A stretch of DNA of 64,000 nucleotides from Steinernema hermaphroditum (GCA_030435675.1 CM059622.1:5518001-5582000), one strand, 5' to 3'. Counted from the first letter of the stretch, positions 12,032-23,288 are shown. The notes: generated from the letters alone by a model not told the origin. Made by a program: numbers and translations.

Positions 12032-13349
12032 TACCCCTGGAACAGGCTAATTAAAGAAGGGCCGCAGATCAGTCACGGTCTTCGTAGCAGGCACATGGAA
12101 CACACGTTGCGGTCGTAGTGAATAAACAAAACAATAAATCAGGTTTTCCGTTCGATTTCTCCATATTTTGATGTAAACAGAGGAGGGCCGCCGCAAGAAG
12201 CGAATGTACCACTTTCAGAATAGGGCTATGAGTGGAATCCAAGACCATCTCTCTAGAATTCAGGAGGTAAAAGGTGTAATTTTTCCATTTTATAATAGTT
12301 TCATGAACATCTGAATAACAGAACATCACTTAGAACCTAAGAAGTCCATCCAGATAAATCCGCTTTTTAAATAAAATGAGGCGGCAATCCTTGTACTTCG
12401 TAAAGTGCAAGACATCATATGTGAAAGCTCAGTTGGGTGTCATGGACACCGACATCGAATCGCTCGCAAAACCAGGTCAGTCCAGAATATATAGGGAGTG
12501 AGACTCCTAGAAAATAATCTCTGCTCTTGTGTGGATAATTCGATGATGTTCTGAGCGAAAATATGAGTTCTCCTTGAGGGCGAATAACAAAGCTCTCGGA
12601 GTCCATCTCTGTTTTGAAATTTACTCTCCGAAATGCACACATAAGTTCCGTGCGTCGCTTCAAGACCAAGGAGTAAAGTCGAGCGACGTGGATTGATGTA
12701 CTCGAAATGGACTGACTCTGCGTAGATTTTCGCAAAGATAAACTTTGAAACTGTGTCAAAAAATGTGAATTTGCATTCATGGACAGGGGGAGTTGCACTC
12801 GGAGTCGCTTTACGTCCCTTTCTGAAAAACAGAATTTTTGTAAAAAGCGCTGTTAATTTTTGTAAAATTCGCTGTTCGTTGAGTCGCTATAACTCATCAA
12901 AATGTCAAAAGTCAAAAATCGGATATAAAGCTTGACCTGGCTACACGGATTTCTTATTTTAGTAAAATAAAAATCAAGGACTGTAACTGAAATCTAAGGA
13001 AATCTAGCAGACGGGTTGAATAAAGCTGCTTGCATCTGTATATCCTATGACGAGTTATAGCCAGAATACATTCTATCACGGAGAGAAGAGCGAAGTTCGA
13101 ACGTTTTTCACGTCAACCCGAAAGTCCATGGCAACGCGGCACATAATTACCACACGTCAAAGCAGCAACGAATCGATTGGCCTCGGCCGGGCGCCGCCGA
13201 ATGGCGACGCAGTGTTTTGTTCGAAGCACAACGTGGTGTGATAGGTCGATCGCCGCCGCATCGCCTAACGACGTGGCATCGCGAGGCTGCGCGAGAGCCT
13301 CGATTCTGGCTGTTGAGTCGTTTTTTATTTTGAGGGAAATACACTCTAA
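12032..13349. other. Intergenic spacer, no supported gene
   Basis: This lies between the TM9SF start and the 3' end of the two-Ig gene. A 127-codon minus-strand frame (12415-12798) has no codon bias, no recognisable motif and no splice context, so I do not call it. A GC-rich patch at 13130-13300 has no frame I trust. A TTTATT at 13324-13329 reads AATAAA on the minus strand and is the likely poly(A) signal of the two-Ig gene. Confidence 0.45.
13324..13329 (-). terminator. Poly(A) signal of two-Ig gene
   Basis: AATAAA on the minus strand, about 20 nt after the stop codon at 13350. Confidence 0.6.
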
Positions 13350-14939
13350 TTACAACATTTGGAACAAAAACGGAAGAGTTAGAAAGAGAATGCCGAAAGT
13401 GGCCTTTCCGTGCCCGCTTTTCCTCATCAGCTGACCGAGTCTGATATCAAAGTCGACAGTTCGGGTTTCTCCATCGGCTCTCACGACGGCTCGGATGTGC
13501 TCATCAACGCCGTCGGCGGCACTTATGAGAAGTCGCGAGGTGTAGCAGTAGGAGTGGCGACGTTTGGGCTCGTTGAGGCCCTCCCGACGGGGTTCGTACC
13601 AGTGGTGCACGGCGGAAACGGAGAGACGACCTCGGCTCTCCCCGGATTTGAGCACCTCTGCGCCGTTTAACCAGAAGATCTCGGGTTGTGGGTTGGCGCA
13701 TACCTAAAAAACTTCGCTTTTCACGAGAGCCGATTTGCAAACATCAGGGGCACTCTTGTAACATGGGACGCAATCAGCTGTGCCAACTGGCTCAAAAAGT
13801 GGGCTGGATAAACAGGATGTTTGTGAAAGTCAGCGCGGACGCCTAATGGTGTTCATGGAAGTTGTGAGTAATTACGGAGAACCGCTTTTGAATTCAGAAT
13901 TCGTCTCTCGCCAAAAGAGATGAAAGGTCGTATGCAAAATACTAGTACTAGATGAGGTTCTGGTTCATTCTTGTGTTTTTATGATTTGATAAATGTAGAG
14001 ACTCACCTTCAACTCAACGATTTCGGGTTCTCCATATTTCAGCACTCGCAAACCTCCGGTCTCCACAGACTCAATCCCAACCACTTTGATCTCCCCTTCG
14101 TCACTGAAACTCCAAACTTGCGCCTTTCCAAAGAACCATTTGAATCACCTCTCGAAGCGCTCGATCCTCCGCGAGATCCCGTCACTCATCTCACCTCGGC
14201 ACTTGTAGAATCCCTCCTGTGCCAACGCTGTCACCTTCACCCGACACAAGGAGAGACTGCTGAAGCTCGGGTCTCTGTCCAGGTCGCAGTTGTTCTTCTG
14301 CTCTGTCTGCGAGCACCTCACGTGCTGCCACGACTCGGCATACTTGGGTCTGTAGTGCCACGACACCTTCACGTTGTTGTTGTGCGACGAGAAGTTACAT
14401 TTCAGTTCCATCAGGCTCTCGTCTATCTGAAGTGATCCTTCTTAGCACAGTGGATTGTGGGGAGTACAGTCAGTTTAAGAAGCATCGGACTGGTTGTATC
14501 CAAGCGGATACTAATTGTTTAAACATACATAGAAAGCCTATGCAACAAGAAATACAATACGTTACAGGGGAATTGACATTTGGTGACATAACTTGAGCGA
14601 GCGGAGGGTATTCACTCATACACATTGTAACATCCTTGTCCTAGACTTCGGCATAGGGCACATTATATATTTAATATAAAAATATTTCAAAAATACCTAG
14701 TTCATTTTTTGCATTCCCCGGAAAAAAAGATATGCATACGGCGACTTTATACGTGACATCTACGCTCAGCTAACCTGGTATATTCCCGAGGATTCGACGA
14801 CGTTCGACTGCTCGAGCCGCGCTTCGCATCTCGGTTCTCGATCGATGAAACATTTCGTCTGACAACTATCCACCTCAGTAGACTGTGTCAAGTTGAACAA
14901 AAGTGCTACCAGAACGGGAAGGAGCGCTCTTCTGACCAT
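13350..14939 (-). CDS. Secreted or membrane-anchored two-Ig-domain protein (zig-like)
   Basis: Four exons on the minus strand: 14939-14775, 14426-14149, 14103-14007, 13703-13350; 297 residues. Residues 1-20 form a signal peptide (MVRRALLPVLVALLFN). The first Ig domain shows the cysteine in LMELKCNF, the tryptophan in VKVSWHY and the YxC-type motif GFYKC, plus an extra cysteine pair. The second Ig-like domain starts at KVCANPQPEIFWLNG but has no clear F-strand cysteine, so it is atypical. The last 18 residues are hydrophobic and end the protein, suggesting GPI attachment or a tail anchor. Layout and size resemble C. elegans ZIG proteins, which maintain nervous-system architecture, but orthology to a particular one is not shown. 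A TTTTCAG acceptor lies 2-3 nt before the ATG. Confidence 0.85.
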
Positions 14940-16251
14940 TCCTGAAAATGGACATAGAGGAAAGCGAATTGAACAAGTAGTACATGTACATGCGCTGTCG
15001 CTAGTGGGAACTTCAAGACGCTATGTTTAAACGGACGTCGTTATCAGCCCTTATCGCGCGCCGTCCGTCGAGATGCATCGGTAGAAACTGGAGAGTGTTC
15101 GTGCTCTTTTGAAAACTTGGTGATCGGTAGTCGAAGACCGAAGGCTGAAACGGGAGCTACTTCTCAGATGAAAATGGTTCAAATGAGTGTACAGTGTATG
15201 AAAAGGTGTCATCTGGGGATACTGCACTGAGTGACCGGTCACTATCTAAGAGACTGATAGCTGTCATATGACTCTAGAAATTATATTTGAGAACTGTGAC
15301 CCTTGTGCCATGACGAGGATCATCTATCAGCCAACCAATTTGAAATCAGATTAAAGAGCGAATTCTTTATTGGCAAAAAAGCACACCTCCTAATTTACTA
15401 CTAGTTTAGGAAGGATTCGCATACATTTTTAAAGCTTCTTAGGATTCTAAAAAACGCAGAAGTTCTGTTTAGAAAGAATGAAGGGTTGTTCTGCTACTTC
15501 ACAACTTCCAGGGAATCACGGATAAGGATATCGCATCTAAAAACACAAAAAAGAAAGGGCATCGCATGCTTCTGAAATGTATGGTCAACTGTTTCTGTCG
15601 CTTTTTTCGCAAAATCACACATTGGTGTGGATACCGAAGATCGCTTTCGCAAAAACTCGGTCGCAATGACTCAGCTGTCCGTCTGTCACTTCAATGAGAT
15701 CTCGTGAGATCGTGAGTATCTAAGTTTTTGCGAAATCGATCCACTCTTCAATGAACGATACATGAATCTGCCTTATAACTATGATCCTTATAAATCCCTT
15801 ATCATTTAAGATTCAAACAGTCTTTCCTCTCCCTCGCATATTATGGACTTTGATCTTTCAGAAGCGATTACCATCGCCTCCCCTGTTTACCCATTGTTCT
15901 GTCTCCAAGCCAAACTCGCAACACCGTTTAACTCCTCGCTTACGATCGGCTTACTCGGGGCTTAATTACTCACTAATCCAATCATTCACACTGTCGCGTA
16001 CTGTCCCTCCGCTAATCAGCTCACCTCTCGCGCGCTGTTTACACCGCCGCGGCGATAATCCTTCTCGTTTGCGCGCCTTCGTGACAGAGAACTCCGATTT
16101 TTTCGCTTCTAAACGGTCCGCCTATGAGTGACCGCCCCTCCCTTGGCTCTGAGGCGAACGAGAACCTGAGGACCGTGTCATTATCGCCCTTTTCGTTCAG
16201 CCCTCACTTGTTACTGTTGCTCATTTCATTGTACATATCCCGTCCACCGTA
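14940..16251. other. Divergent intergenic region, likely promoters
   Basis: This separates the minus-strand two-Ig gene from the plus-strand glutaredoxin-fold gene, so it should hold both promoters. The 116-codon plus frame at 15781-16131 shows no codon bias and no motif and is not called. I saw no RNA gene or clear repeat. Confidence 0.45.
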
Positions 16252-18827
16252 ATGCTTCTGCTTGTGGCCTTGCTCTGTGCGAGTGGCCTGGTGCATGGTG
16301 AGTGGTCAATGAACTGTTTTTAACTCGTCCAACCCACAAAATGGAGAAAGATTTCGTAAGACTTGACCAACACAGTCAAGAAATAAAGTGCTCCTTTGGT
16401 CGGCTCCTGCTGTATGCTGCAGCTACTTTGATAATTAGCTTTTTATAAGGGTGTACCAAATTTTTATAAGGGTGTACCAAACAAGTAAATGTACCAAATT
16501 TTATGTTTTTAGTCACTACTTTCAATGAAAACAACTCCCAGTTAAAATAGCTAAAACGTTGCACATAATCCTTAACCAAGTCATTATTTTTAATTGAAGC
16601 GAAACAATTCCATCACGTTCGTATGTTCAATTAAATCAATCTTTTGTTATATTACGAACGAGAATATCGACAGCTAAGCGAAGAATTAAATCTGTAGAGA
16701 TGGCATGAAGCGCGGCAAACGAGGTCTAATGTCATCTTCGGTTCGGCTGGTGGCACGGAGCACTCCGTAGTGCTTTCGACGGGATTTCGACTTCTTGTGG
16801 TTGTGCAGGTGAAGTCCGGCGGTGATGACGGCCTTCTTGGAAAGATCTTGAAGCTCCCTGATGTTCCACTCATTCTGGGATCCAGGGCCATCACTGGCAG
16901 AATGAGAACGGCCGAGAACGACCGCTCACTCACCTCATTTCTGAAAGAGTGAACGGACGATCGCCACTGAGAGAAATGGAAGGCCCGGCATTATATACAT
17001 AAGGCCAACTTTAGGGGAAGATGTTTTTGACTTATTTCACTAATTCTTCTAAAGTGAAAAATCTAAACAAATATCCTCATTCATCTCATCAAACGCACCT
17101 TACAGCCCAACACCAGTACCCCTCGATCTACGCCTCCAGTGGCGTTGACTACTCCGGCGCCTCTGCCGCGTCCGTGCCATCTCAGCAGTTCGCCTCGTAC
17201 TCTTCCAACGCCGCCGGGGGATATCAAACGTATCCATCGGCGACAGATTACGGTAAGTGCTCTTGAAATGCTACATTGTGAAATGGACACCGTCAGTATC
17301 GATGGCCGGCGCTGACCGCCACTTGACGGCCGCGCGACGTCGATAAATACGAGGTGACAATTAGGACTATTTGCCTTTCAAATTCTCAAGAGGCGTATCG
17401 TGAACTGTCAGTTGTCACCTCTTCTGACACCCGAGATTTCTCTGAACCATGCAAGATTTCAGGCCAACAAACACAGATTCTCTCGCAGCCCGACTACTCT
17501 CAGTATCAGCAGAAGCAGCTACAGTATCCCTATCAGCCCGCCTACCCTTCGCCCTATGCTCAGCAGCCACAGGCTCCTCAGCCCCAACTAGTCGACCAAA
17601 AGAACGTCCAGAGATACGCCCAGTATTTGGACATCCTCCAGAAGAGCTATGGAATCCAGGTCCCGAAACACTCGGTGGCTACCGTATCCCCCTATTCGCC
17701 ACCCCAAGTGGCTCAGCCTCAACCTGCTCCGGCGCCTGCACCCCAGCCCCAAATCGTCCAGGAGCAAACCTATCAGAACACATACGGTCAGCAGAGAGTC
17801 TACCCAAGCTATCCTACCGTACCCCAGCCCCAAGTTCAGCCTCAAGCTGTCAAGACGCCTTACACTTTCCCAGCCCCCCAGCCAGAGGTTCAGTCGTCCT
17901 ACTCCTACGCTAAGCCAGCGGAAGTCCAGTCACCATACTCCTATTCCAAGCCGGAGCCTCAAACTTACATCTATCCCAAACCCACCCAACAGGTCCAGCC
18001 CACCGTAGTCCAGCGGCCGTATCCTCAGGTGGTCCCTCAGGCGCCGTCCACATCTGCTCCCATCCAGCAGCCTTACATACCTGCTCCTTCGCCTCAGATC
18101 GTTCCTCAGCCGCAGACCTACATTCCGAACCCTCAGGTCCAAGTCCAGCAACGTCCTGAACCCGTGCAGCCCTATGCCCCAACGCAACCAGCAGCCGAGC
18201 TCTCCGGATATGTCTCTCAAGGCCAGTACATCCCCAACCAGGAGATCCAACAGTCCCAGCATCCCTACCAGCAGAAGGTCGAAGTACCTGACATGGGCTA
18301 CACGGCCAATTCAGTCGTCGAGCCGGCCAAACCTCTTCCTCCTCAGCCGAAGCTCGAAAGGCCCACGCCTACGCAGCCTGCACCCCAGCCAGCCGCCGGC
18401 AATTCTCTCTCTGGAGAACAGCCTCTCTCGGTGGCATCGGCGACATCCGTTCCTGCGCTAACCCAGCAGGTCAGTCCTCGATGCTTAGGCACTAACTTCA
18501 TGTTGTTCTCCCCTTCAGATCCGCCGTCTTCCGGCCGTTTTGTACGTCGATTCGCGAGACCCTCAGGCCAAGCGGACGGAGGACCTTCTTCGCGAGACCT
18601 ACGGCCTTCCGCTGGTCGCCTTCTACGTCGACAAGATCGACGACCCCAAGGCGGTGCAGAAGAACTTGAAGCACCTGACGGCGCACGAAGGAATGCCCTA
18701 TCTGTTCATCTGCGGCACGTTCATCGGAAGCCAGCAGCACATCGATAACTACCACAACAACAAGCAGATCCCTCAGCTGGTGGAGTACGTCTGCGGAGAC
18801 GAGAAGAAGAGGAAGAAGAGCCAGTAG
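16252..18827 (+). CDS. Secreted Gln/Pro-rich protein with cysteine-less glutaredoxin-like domain
   Basis: Four exons: 16252-16297, 17106-17252, 17463-18469, 18519-18827; 502 residues. Exon 1 encodes a signal peptide (MLLLVALLCASGLVHG) and is separated by an 808-bp intron, long for this locus. Residues ~17-400 are Tyr/Gln/Pro-rich with many PQP and PYxY repeats. Residues 401-502 form a thioredoxin/glutaredoxin fold: VLYVD strand, helix, LPLVAFYVDKID, then GMPYLFICGTFIG with the family's cis-proline. The position of the CPYC active site reads DPQA (414-417), so redox catalysis by the usual mechanism is unlikely. The tail is lysine-rich. Function unknown; cuticle or extracellular-matrix scaffolding is only a guess from composition. 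An AATAAA at 18900 follows. A separate gene is nested antisense in intron 1. Confidence 0.85.
16439..16480. repeat. Two-copy ~21-bp tandem repeat
   Basis: TTTATAAGGGTGTACCAAAT occurs twice in direct tandem, followed by a third partial GTACCAAATTTT, within intron 1 of the glutaredoxin-fold gene. Confidence 0.6.
16686..16938 (-). CDS. Small basic protein gene nested antisense in an intron, with a 5-nt first coding exon
   Basis: Exons on the minus strand: 16938-16934 (ATGAG) and 16893-16686, joined across a 40-bp GTGAGT...CTGCCAG intron; 70 residues. An acceptor TCTTTCAG ends 2 nt before the ATG, and a TATATAA box lies at 16991-16997, so the unit has its own promoter and probable trans-splice site. 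The spliced frame has strong C/G third positions (the codons for KKAVITAGLHLHN), whereas the overlapping frame does not. The product has an Asn/Gln-rich start, a predicted helix (NIRELQDLSKKAVI) and a His/Lys/Arg block (HNHKKSKSRRK), with no signal peptide or membrane segment. I do not recognise a family. It lies wholly inside intron 1 of the plus-strand glutaredoxin-fold gene. Confidence 0.6.
16991..16997 (-). promoter_or_regulatory. TATA box of nested gene
   Basis: TATATAA on the minus strand, about 53 nt before the nested gene's ATG. Confidence 0.4.
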
Positions 18828-19340
18828 ACTGAATGGAGACTAATAAGAGAATACCCTATGGAGAAATATGTGTCTATTTATTGCCCAAGCTTAATATTGA
18901 ATAAAGGTCTTGCTGCTTTGGATGTTCAGCCCGAAGAAATCTCTTAAAAAGTCTCTTAAACTTTCAGGAGTCACAGTTCTGTCACGCCTTTGTATCAGCA
19001 TTATACTCGAAACACCAAAGTCACACTGTTGACGCTCCGAAACATCCAGGTTCTGATGAAGAGGTGTGACTCTTATGACACTTCAAAGCACGCTGCTGTT
19101 TGTTTATTCCAAAGGACCACCCACGAAGACGGCTTATACTCCCCCTCGGCTTCTGACCCTAAGGAATCATATCACGTCTCTAGACTGTGACCCCTAAAAG
19201 CACAAACTCCACAGCGGCGCCGCCGATCAGAGGTGCGCGGCGATCGATACGCCTCCCCTCGCCGTCGCATTTCATGGTCACCACTCGGCGGCGCGTCTAC
19301 CTTAGTACCGAAGACGTCTCTGTTTATCACTTCGTCTGCG
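18828..19340. other. Intergenic spacer
   Basis: This holds the 3' UTR of the glutaredoxin-fold gene, with AATAAA at 18900-18905, then upstream sequence of the TMEM220-like gene. I see no additional coding frame, RNA gene or repeat. Confidence 0.5.
18900..18905 (+). terminator. Poly(A) signal of glutaredoxin-fold gene
   Basis: AATAAA 73 nt downstream of the stop codon. Confidence 0.65.
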
Positions 19341-20030
19341 ATGTCGCTCTTCAGCCTCGTCCGCTTCACGCTCTGCGCCGTGCTCATCGTTCGTGGCGTC
19401 AGCCAATTCCTTGTGAGTTCTTCACCTTCAGTACTTTGGACGTCTCTGTCTGTCACAGTAGACAGTCTAGCTCTGCAGGCTTTTTGTCTACAAGCATTAT
19501 CAGACTGACCGCTCATCGGTCCTCATTATGCAGAAGTGATCCGCTGTGAAGCGGTGGAAGTTGCAGAAGATAGACCCAGAAGCGCAAATAGACGTCTAGA
19601 TTCGTTTTACTGTCTCCTCCTTTTGCAGAACGATGACTTCTGGTGGATCGACGCGCCCATCTACGTGAGCGCCGCCGTCCTGAACCTCTATCCAGCCACT
19701 TGCTGTAAGACGTGGCGCACCTTCAGCGCCCTCGTCATCCTCCTCGGCGCCCTCCACATGGGCTTCTTCAGCTGGTCTGTAGCCCACGTCCAGAAGGCCG
19801 CTGTGATCGCCGACGACGAGTTCTCCCTCGTTGAAGGAAAGCGGATTCTCCTCACAGCCGCCGCCACCGCCCTAACCGTATCCACGAGACTTTCAAAGGA
19901 TTCCTACAATAGCGTCCTCGCCATCCCCAGAACGATCCTCATGGTCGCCATCGGGGCCGCCTGCATCCCCGCGATCGCCTACTCCTCGTGCTTCTACCGG
20001 AACGACCTCCCATATTGCGCCCTGATCTAA
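19341..20030 (+). CDS. TMEM220-family membrane protein
   Basis: Two exons, 19341-19412 and 19629-20030; 157 residues, close to the vertebrate TMEM220 length. The order of features fits that family: a hydrophobic first helix (exon 1), then QFLNDDFWWID matching the family's Q-x-N-D-P-D/W motif, further helices (APIYVSAAVLNL, ALVILLGALHMGFFSW), a conserved acidic/EGKR segment (VEGKRILLTAAA) and a final helix before CYRNDLPYC-like residues (SCFYRNDLPYC). TMEM220 has no established molecular function. The 216-bp intron is longer than its neighbours. The gene is convergent with the eIF3i gene, whose stop is only about 70 bp away. The family call is by motif pattern, not alignment. Confidence 0.75.
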
Positions 20031-20100
20031 GAGTAGAGAAATGCTAAATCACCACCGTTTGCCTTTACTTAACAACGAGATTAACAACAATATCGAAATC

Positions 20101-21213
20101 TTAGTAGTCGTAATCAAAATCCAAATAGTCTTCGTCGAACTCTTGTATGCGAACGTAACCGTCTTCTCCGCCCGTCGCGACACTCTTGCCAGAAGGATGG
20201 AATGCAATGGAGTTGATGGGACCGAAATGACCCTTAAATCTCGCGAATTCTTCTTCGAAAACCATATGGTAGATCTTGGCTTCGAAGTGTCCGGCGGACA
20301 CCGACGTCTGGGTGACAGTCATGGCTTCTTCTCCACCACCAAGGATGATGTGATCGCGCAGAGGGGAGATCGCAGCGGAGTTGACAGGACGCTCAGACCT
20401 ACGAAATAAGGCGTTATTCAACGATAGCAACATTTTAAGGCGTACTTGTAAACCTTGAGCTTGTCAAGAGTTTTGGCATTCAACAACTGAGCGGTCTTGT
20501 CCTTAGAAGACGACAGAATCAGCGACTGATCCTTGTTCATCTGGATGTCGGTGATCTGGTACTGGTGAGTCTGGTTGAAGTTGGTCGGTTCTTCGAGGGT
20601 ACGCAAATCGTACATCTGCAATTCTCCCTTCTCGCTTCCAATAACGATCGTGTCGTCCAAGTGGGAGAAACAGCACGAGTTACACTAAACGAGCAACGTG
20701 AACACTTGTCAGTGGAAAGCCAACGAACCTGATCATGAAGATACTTGCACATCGCGGAGTCTTCGCCTCCATTCTGCTGACACTCACGCATGTCGACAAT
20801 GCGCAGAGCAGCCATATTTTTAGTCATTTTGTTAGTTGTGAATCCAATGATGTTTCCACTGTATGACAGCGAGATGGACCGGGCAACAGTAGGCGTATCG
20901 ACCTTGTTTATGCACACTCCGGTTTCAACATCCCAGATCTAAATGAACCAATAAGTCTTGGAAACGAAGAAGCTTCTCTTACCCTCACGGAGTTGTCACC
21001 ACTAGCGGATACCAGTCTCGTTGTGTCCCAGTTGACATCGATGTCCCAGACCACACCCTGATGTCCATCGTACGTGCCGATGCGTTCGCCGTTCTCGGTG
21101 TACCATACGCACGGTGACTTATTCTTACCGGCGGAGAACAGCAGATCGCCATGCCGATTCATACGAATGCGGGTGAGCGGACGATCGTGACCCTTGAGAG
21201 AAAGCGGGCGCAT
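20101..21213 (-). CDS. eif-3.I: Eukaryotic translation initiation factor 3 subunit I (WD40)
   Basis: Four exons on the minus strand: 21213-20983, 20938-20729, 20684-20446, 20398-20101; 325 residues, the same length as human eIF3i. The start [14 protein letters not shown], the [19 protein letters not shown] blade, [35 protein letters not shown] and the end [17 protein letters not shown] / GGEDGYVRI are diagnostic for this subunit rather than other WD40 proteins. Role: a seven-bladed propeller in the eIF3b-g-i module, which joins the 40S ribosomal subunit and supports mRNA scanning. A TTTGCAG acceptor (AG at 21224-21225) lies 10 nt upstream of the ATG, a likely trans-splice site. The donor of intron 2 is a weaker GTTCGT. 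Confidence 0.97.
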
Positions 21214-21922
21214 TTTGCTATTTCTGCAAAGAATGAGGATGCAGTGAGCGAGGAAAGAAACGAGCGATGTACAGGACGTGAAGCGTACGACAAAGTCCAC
21301 GTCACCAGAAGGTGCGACAACTCACACCTTGGCAGAATCTAGTAAATATTTTTCTACAATCTTTTCTACAACAACCCACTGAAATCCGCCATAAAAAATC
21401 ACAAATGAGTGCAAACAAGTGAATAAAAGAAGTCCTCAAAGGAGGATGCGCATGCCTAAACCGTGGAAAACAGCTCGACTGAATACATCACAGCAGACGC
21501 ATTTCAGCTTGATAAATTTTACAACAACCAACGGAACTGAACTCGTCGGACACTTAGCTGCAAAATCTCCAGCAGCGATATCGCAACGCGCCGAATTCCG
21601 ACATGCCTAACCGGCAGAGACCAAGCTGACTATCGCCATTTCAGTTCTGCGCGTGTTTTGGTCTAAAAATTTCGCAGAAATCGTCTGAAAAGAAGTGACG
21701 CAACCGTTGTGCCGTCTAGGCTGGTCTCGTTTGAATGCGACAACGGTCAGACAACAGACAGGACAATCGTGATGGGAGCCGCAATGCAATCAGACTTCCA
21801 CAGCCTCTCTCCGTCCATGCCTAGATACTTCTCTAACTGCCCAGAATCTAGCATTGCATGCAGTTAAGATCGAAGTCAGTCCTTGCATATAAGTTTAGCC
21901 AAGATGAACAAACAATAAACAT
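21214..21922. other. Intergenic spacer, likely promoter of eIF3i gene
   Basis: This 709-bp gap between two minus-strand genes is much larger than the ~180-bp gaps upstream, so eIF3i probably has its own promoter here. No coding frame, RNA gene or notable repeat was recognised. Confidence 0.45.
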
Positions 21923-22664
21923 TCAAATATACAAAGATCCGTCGGCTGGACCCACATAACCCGTTGCAATCAAAATGATATCAATGATGGTCCAAATGCC
22001 AACGCCGCCAAAGCTGAACAGCTTCCCGATGGCACTTTTCCACAGCCCGAGGTAGAAGCGATCGATGCCGAATCCGCCCAACGTCACTGACAGAAGCATC
22101 GTCGTCGTCCAACTGTATCCGTTCGTGTGGTTGCACCTAAAAGAGACGAGACAGTCTAGTTACCAAGGAGACAGACTTACCGGATGCGCTTGAAGAAAGC
22201 GCGTCGGCCCTTGCAGAAGACGTCCTGGTCGACGCGACAAACGGTCCGTTCTAGTTTCGTCGACGAGGAGGAGCAGTTGCGGATTGACTCACAGGTGTGC
22301 TCAATGTCATTCGTTTGCCAGCAGAAGCGGCACGAAGCCTCACGGACAATGGAATGTTGGTTCTGACAGGGCCGTAGCGTCGCGCACGTCACCTCGACCT
22401 TCTCACCGTATCTACAGCGATCGGGAAAGTCACACTGCATGCAAGAGGCGTATTTGGTGCAGTCGACGGAGGCGCAGCTGGAAGCCATGCTTTGATTCAG
22501 TGATGTCAATGGGAAACCCACAAGGAGATGTTCTCGTGAGGGTATTTGTTTTGAAGCTGTGGCGCCGGTGTCGTCGTTAGAGGAGACAGCTCCTCCACCT
22601 CCAAGAGGAGGGTGTGCGGCGCAAGCAGCAGCACACTTACGACTAGTAGCGCCGTTGTGCACAT
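21923..22664 (-). CDS. TM2 domain-containing protein 3 (almondex orthologue)
   Basis: Three exons on the minus strand: 22664-22522, 22477-22181, 22136-21923; 217 residues. A signal peptide (MCTTALLVVSVLLLA) precedes a luminal/extracellular region with about 14 cysteines (CASVDCTKYASCMQCDFPDRC onward). The C-terminal TM2 domain has two helices joined by the conserved DRFYLG turn (TLGGFGIDRFYLGLW, then LFSFGGVGIWTIIDIILIA) and ends in VGPADGSLYI, the signature of TM2D3. Role known from Drosophila almondex: promotes Notch signalling at the membrane; human TM2D3 variants affect Alzheimer risk. The intron between exons 1 and 2 is exactly 44 bp. It starts 180 bp after the KRTCAP2 stop, with an acceptor CTTGGCAG (AG at 22690-22691) before the ATG, as expected for a downstream operon gene. 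Confidence 0.95.
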
Positions 22665-22689
22665 CGGTTCATACTTAAACCACGTGAAT

Positions 22690-22697
22690 CTGCCAAG
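22690..22697 (-). promoter_or_regulatory. Probable trans-splice acceptor of TM2D3
   Basis: CTTGGCAG lies in the 180-bp gap after KRTCAP2 and 26 nt before the TM2D3 ATG, with no upstream coding donor. Confidence 0.45.
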
Positions 22698-22844
22698 AAC
22701 ATAGCAACTGGGTAAGAAGTAGTTACGGCATGGACCGAGAAAGTAGGGAACACAGAGAATATTAAGCGTCCCGAATAAATTACTCAATCACTTAAATTAT
22801 TAAACAACATAATAAATAGAAATCATCGTAACAAAGAAGATTCC

Positions 22845-23277
22845 TCATTTCTTCTTCTTGGCAGCAACAGAAGCGGCACCACCAACAGCCGAGCGGGTCT
22901 TGGTGCCTTCATGCAGGAAGTAGGTGAGCATGGCGGAGAGAATGATGCAGACGGTGACGGACGCTCCGCTAATCAGGCTGGCCGAGATGCTGGCGAGCAG
23001 GACACAAACGGCGACAGCTCCCAAACCATCTCTGTGGTTGCTTCCCTTGTCCGTCATCTGCCAGTTGCTCCAGAAGCTCAACATGTAGACAAACATGATT
23101 GAGTTGAGGGCTGCAAGAAGACGATTATCAACGCCATAGGACTACATCGAACAAACCTCCAGCAATGAGATGTCCCTGCTGCGAACTGACCAAAGATTCT
23201 CTGAAGATCAACTGCCCTACGAAGATAACGGCAACGGCGACGAGACTGGCCAAGAAGCTACGGACGTGATCAAACAT
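22845..23277 (-). CDS. Keratinocyte-associated protein 2 homologue (OST accessory subunit)
   Basis: Two exons on the minus strand: 23277-23157 and 23110-22845; 128 residues, close to human KRTCAP2 (136). Three to four hydrophobic segments are visible (LASLVAVAVIFVGQLIF, LNSIMFVYMLSFW, AVAVCVLLASISASLISG, SVTVCIILSAMLTYFL), and the protein ends in AAKKKK, an ER-retrieval type lysine tail. The order and the cytosolic lysine tail fit KCP2. Role: accessory subunit of the STT3A oligosaccharyltransferase complex at the ER translocon, for co-translational N-glycosylation. It sits between ELP1 (187 bp upstream) and TM2D3 (180 bp downstream) on the same strand. An ACTTTCAG acceptor lies 3 nt before the ATG. 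Confidence 0.85.
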
Positions 23278-23280
23278 TTT

Positions 23281-23288
23281 CTGAAAGT
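23281..23288 (-). promoter_or_regulatory. Probable trans-splice acceptor of KRTCAP2
   Basis: ACTTTCAG lies 3 nt before the KRTCAP2 ATG in the 187-bp gap following ELP1. Confidence 0.5.

Noticed and set aside
12415..12798. 127-codon minus-strand frame between TM9SF and the two-Ig gene
   Set aside because: No codon bias, no motif, no intron and no upstream acceptor; likely chance.
15781..16131. 116-codon plus-strand frame
   Set aside because: Lies in the presumed promoter region, with random-looking composition and no splice context.
16652..16933. 93-codon minus-strand frame overlapping the nested gene
   Set aside because: It needs a GTG start, lacks codon bias and reads through the predicted intron; the spliced 70-residue frame fits splice sites and third-position bias better.
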